64,000 bases of DNA from Hydractinia symbiolongicarpus (taxonomy: Eukaryota > Cnidaria > Hydrozoa > Anthoathecata > Hydractiniidae), in NCBI RefSeq assembly GCF_029227915.1, contig NC_079878.1, positions 26,437,501 through 26,501,500 of the forward strand. Reading direction: 5' to 3'. A program made the translations under genes and the position numbers. Below, one piece after another: positions 60,346 to 64,000 of this stretch (the first letter of the stretch is position 1; every line of letters starts with the position of its first letter). The notes beneath the pieces are model-generated. The model had not been told where the DNA came from and searched no databases. It worked only from the letters and a program-made list of their open reading frames with translations.

Positions 60346-62510
60346 CACATTTTTGTAGTTTTTTCCCAGTTACAATATCTTCATAGAATTATCTAGAGAA
60401 GTCACATTTACTGAACATATACTGAGGATTCAACTATTTTTCACCATTAGGAAATGTTACTATTAAAAGGTGAGAAAATTATGGAAACTAGTAATCAGCC
60501 TGTGAACAAATGAAATACAATGTATTACTATAAAAGACAAACTACAAAGGTGAAATCACTGACCTAAGCCAAAAGAAATCAATTTGCAAAAAAAGAAAAG
60601 AATAAAATAATAAATTTAAATAGTTTATAAAGTTTACATATCAATATTTCAAAAACAGATTTGCTTGATAACCCCTACATTTATGAATATGGAAACAAAC
60701 TAAGATATTAATTTTCTGGTGTATTGAGTTCTCAAACAGTGTTTGTTTTCTTAAAATTGAATTCTTAAGATTTGATCACAGTGTGAAAAAGAAGCACAAA
60801 AAGCAACTTTTTTTATATAAATTTGGAACAAGAACTTAAAAATCAAAACCCAGAACCCGCTTTAGTACTCAAGTAGAGTAGATTTGAATTGTGTGATTTA
60901 TTATGTGATAAGCTTTAAATGCCTGTACTTTTTAGGGTAGAGAATGGGCAACTTGAAAAAGGTGTTCAATAATAATTTTTGTATGATTCCCAGTATATTA
61001 TTTTATGACAAACATAATAGGAATACAAAATTTAGTTGAATTTTAAGCCCCCCCCCCCCCCCCCCAAATAAAATAAAAAAAAAATTACTGTAATATTCTT
61101 TTCGTATTAAAAAAATACCCCTGTATGACACATGAAGCTGTATATCTGCATCCCTTAAATTATTAACAACCCTATTTCTATTAGTTTTAGCTTAGTTTTT
61201 AAAGTTTTTTTTAAAAGTAGATTTAAAACAACAACAAAAATTTGGGCCGTCACCCAAAATACATATTTTGGATTATTGCCCAAATTCATGTAATGTTTGC
61301 GTCCCGAAGTTGACAAACTAGGCAGTTAGCTTGCTGGATTTTTCCACGGAATTCTAAGATCAACAAAAGTACATTTGTTTTCTGAATCATAAAAAAAACT
61401 TGGTTTCACTTAACCTTTTTCTCAGGTGTTTTTTCAACTTTGCAACCCAGGTTTTTTATATACTAAATTGGTTGGTCGGACGGACAATTTGAACATAAAA
61501 TGTTATCCATGGTGGCTTCAGATGGAATATGGCAACCAAAAGAATGAGGGCACCAAAAAGATGTTTACAGTATTAAAATTGTGGGCATTTTAAAAAATAC
61601 ATTAAAAAAGTTAAAAGAAAACAGTTAAAAAAGAAAACAGTTAAAAAACAAAGAACGGATTTCTGTATATCCCAGACCCAGCAGCCTAAAGTTCAATGTA
61701 AACAAAGAAAGTATCTATCTGTGGATTAAACTTAGTTCCCATGCGTTTTTCGACATATAGTTTTTACCATTGTAAAACTTGAAACTTTCTGTTTTCAAAA
61801 TTGCTGCTGCTGCCCAAAGTTCGGTGTAAACAAAGAATAAAACTGTGGACTAAACTCATTTCTCGTGCGTCTTTTGACATTCAATTTTACCACTGGAGAG
61901 CTTTATAATGTTCAAAACTGGTTAAGGCAGAAGAAACACAGGAATTTTTTCAACCTTTCATTGTCTAACAAGCCTTTCTTGGTTGCAGTGGTGTTTAATA
62001 ACAGTATATTCATCATTAAGTCATTTATCCCAATGTCTCTGCATACAAATTTGATAAAATCATAATGGGAGATATGCTGCAAATGGTTAGAAGTTCTTTG
62101 GAATAGAGTTATTCAAGGATCATTTGTTTTGCAGTTTGAAATATTAAAGGAAATTTGTTATCATAAAAAGAAAGCTGGAAGTTTTATTGAAATAGTTGTC
62201 TGAGCTTGACCTTATATATGTGACAGTTTGCAGTGATTTTCCTAGTCAGAAAATTTACTTTTAAGATACTTTTAAGTCAATCATAGGTTCGGATTTTTCA
62301 GGGTAGCCATCATGATTTGAGGGAAAACCTGTTGTTCCCGCAGGGGGTGAATTTTTTGTTAAATCTGTGACATTGTTTTGTTCTAGGTGAGTTTTTGCTT
62401 ATTCAACTTTATCTTAATTCAGATACTTGTAGTTCTTGTTTAATCAAATCTTTTTCTCTGACAGTTTGACTGTAAAATGTTCGTGGATTCCCTGAACTGA
62501 AAATTGTACC
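60346..62510. other. No gene recognised; poly-C tract
   Basis: AT-rich, with a C homopolymer of about 17 at 61049-61065. A partially repeated theme, CAAAGTTCGGTGTAAACAAAGAA, occurs near 61688 and 61815. No J-domain exon was found on the minus strand. Confidence 0.45.
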
Positions 62511-62844
62511 GCACGATAGATAGATAGATAGATAGATGGCCATATTTTACATGGCTAGCCTCACAAATATTGACGGATATATCCTGTCTATTAATTCCAG
62601 GAGGGTCCATGGCTTAGATGTAGAGTCCTAGAGTATTTAATGCTCTTTTTGAGATACGCAGACCCAATTAGGGCCGAACAGCCAACATAATGTGCCATTT
62701 CCTCAATTTCCCTCACATGGCTTGGGTTAACTTGGGGCTATGGTAAAATTCACTCGCTCATGTTGAATCGCTGTCAAGAGGAATCGAACTCCGGTCTCCT
62801 GCACAGAGTACGAGAGCTAATCTAACCACTAATCTACGGCGCCA
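62511..62844 (-). mobile_element. tRNA-derived SINE, near full length, with TATC tail
   Basis: In its own orientation: a tRNA-like head (GGCGCCGTAGATTAGTGG, then B box GAGTTCGATTCC), a body shared with the copies at 7327 and 24572, and a 3' end (CTAAGCCATGGACCCTCCTG) with an (ATCT)n tail at 62517-62536. This copy defines the family structure used for the others. Confidence 0.85.
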
Positions 62845-62991
62845 CAAATGTGACATTTACAACCAGGAGAATAAGCAGCAAACTCCAGAGACTAGTTTAA
62901 AAGAAGGAAGCATAAGAATAACATTTAAGTCAAGTTCTTCAAAATCAACTTGCCACAAAAGAAACCTCAAACTTGAAAACCCACCCACTTC

Positions 62992-63617
62992 CAGTCAGGG
63001 TAAACACCTAATTAGGCGGCATGACCTAATTAGGCTAGTCGTTTAGCGACGTGATGTAGTTTAATTAGGCTACCCGTAGTCTAACTAGGCGAACGAAAAC
63101 TTTCTGTTGTAAATACGTGGAAATCATTGCGTTTCACACTACAATTTTTATGTGAATCAAATCTGTCCACTTTGCAGATAATTTTGACCAATTATCGTCT
63201 TATTTGCATCGCGCATTGGTAACTTATGGCCCAAACCTTGTGTGGCACTATTTGTTGTTTTAAATAATGGATTTCAGCCATTCACACCGCAGGGAAAAAA
63301 TAAATATGGCGGACGAAAACCTCACCTAAATAGGCGACACTTAACCTAATTAGGTTATATATTTCATTTTAACATAATTCTTAGTTGCGCGAACATACCG
63401 AGGCACAAGTGACAATTTTGGAATCATGGTCGCGTAGACTATCCATTCTGAACAAAGATTTTTTGCGATTTCTTCTTAGGAATATGTGAAAAGCCATTAA
63501 ATATTGTAATGTCTTAACTAGGTTACATATGGCCTAACTAGGCTACAATGAGTCGCCTAAATAGGTGGTATGCCCTAATTAGCCTACCGTCGCCTAATAA
63601 AGCGTTTACCCTGACTG
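62992..63617. mobile_element. TIR element 2, ends CAGTCAGG, 5-bp target duplication
   Basis: 626 bp. Ends are CAGTCAGGGTAAACACCTAA and, inverted, CAGTCAGGGTAAACGCTTTA. The 5-bp direct repeat ACTTC lies at 62987-62991 and 63618-63622. About ten copies of a CTAATTAGGC-like motif, itself nearly palindromic, cluster near both ends. No transposase frame. It shares end sequence and target-site size with 22945-23532 but not the interior. Confidence 0.87.
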
Positions 63618-64000
63618 ACTTCTGGTAACGTAAAGATTAGTGAAGATGTTCAGCCCAATCTTGGAACGCGCCCCGTCTTAAGACTGGCCAGGCCAATCTT
63701 CCGACAGTGACAAATGGGTGGCCAGTCTTAAGACTGGACTGCCCAATCTACGGACGTACATGCCCAATCTTAGAACAATTGTGGAAGACAAACATAACAA
63801 TAAAATTTTTAGAATTTACCTCTTAAGAGGAACTTTATATTGAAACTTTTCTTGGAAAATCAAAAGGCCAAAAATTTATTTATACCATGTATTTTATGAA
63901 AGGTTTTTTTTCTATAGACTATGATATTAGCTAGCTGGCTACAGCTCGCTAGCTGGCTAAACATCTCATCCAATGAAATTAACAGCTAGCTAACTAATAA
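63618..64000. other. Window edge, no gene
   Basis: Contains alternating CCCAATCTT / GTCTTAAGACTGG motifs near 63650-63775 and GCTAGCTGGCTA-like palindromes at the end. Nothing coding. Confidence 0.45.

Noticed and set aside
58374-64000. First exon or exons of DNAJC10 (signal peptide and HPD motif)
   Set aside because: Scanning the minus strand for the codons of an LHPDK motif found nothing convincing; they probably lie beyond the window.

Overview
The window is a gene-sparse, AT-rich stretch of animal nuclear genome. GT-AG introns split every gene, the genes are ordinary metazoan ones (GABARAP, XXYLT1, DNAJC10/ERdj5, a lipocalin), and non-LTR, BEL/Pao and DIRS-type retroelements, a tRNA-derived SINE and several small terminal-inverted-repeat DNA elements sit between and inside them. 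Gene content, base composition and repeat style suit an invertebrate, plausibly a hydrozoan-like cnidarian. The species is inference only.

Layout. 65-1349 (minus): a two-exon xyloside xylosyltransferase 1 gene, complete at both ends. 1.7-4.1 kb: a long (AT)n tract and a satellite with higher-order structure. 5.0-6.9 kb (plus): a three-exon GABARAP gene. 9.0-21.4 kb: three paralogous four-exon genes for single-pass membrane SPFH/band 7 proteins, SPFH-A (plus), SPFH-B (minus) and SPFH-C (minus). 22.9-27.1 kb: a TIR element, a SINE split by a truncated LINE, and a fold-back element carrying a large minisatellite. 27.5-41.9 kb (plus): a fourth, divergent SPFH gene (SPFH-D). Its first intron is about 12 kb, appears to use a GC donor, and holds a PIF/Harbinger-like MITE, a LINE copy and a whole BEL/Pao element that was itself hit by a second LINE copy. 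43.5-44.6 kb: a TIR element with 59-bp perfect ends and a 9-bp target duplication. 46.0-47.7 kb (plus): a four-exon secreted lipocalin. 49.0-58.4 kb (minus): 20 exons of DNAJC10/ERdj5, without the exon or exons for the signal peptide and start of the J domain. 58.4-64 kb: a LINE fragment, a DIRS-type fragment, a SINE and another TIR element.

The genes do not form an operon or pathway. XXYLT1 and ERdj5 both act in the ER, GABARAP in autophagy, and the lipocalin is secreted. The most unusual set is the SPFH group. Three paralogs share exon lengths of 170 and 285 nt and a six-cysteine insert inside the SPFH region, which suggests a lumenal or extracellular SPFH domain. One paralog adds an acidic octapeptide-repeat tail. 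All splice sites were assigned by eye from splice consensus, reading-frame continuity and family similarity; no search or transcript evidence was available.
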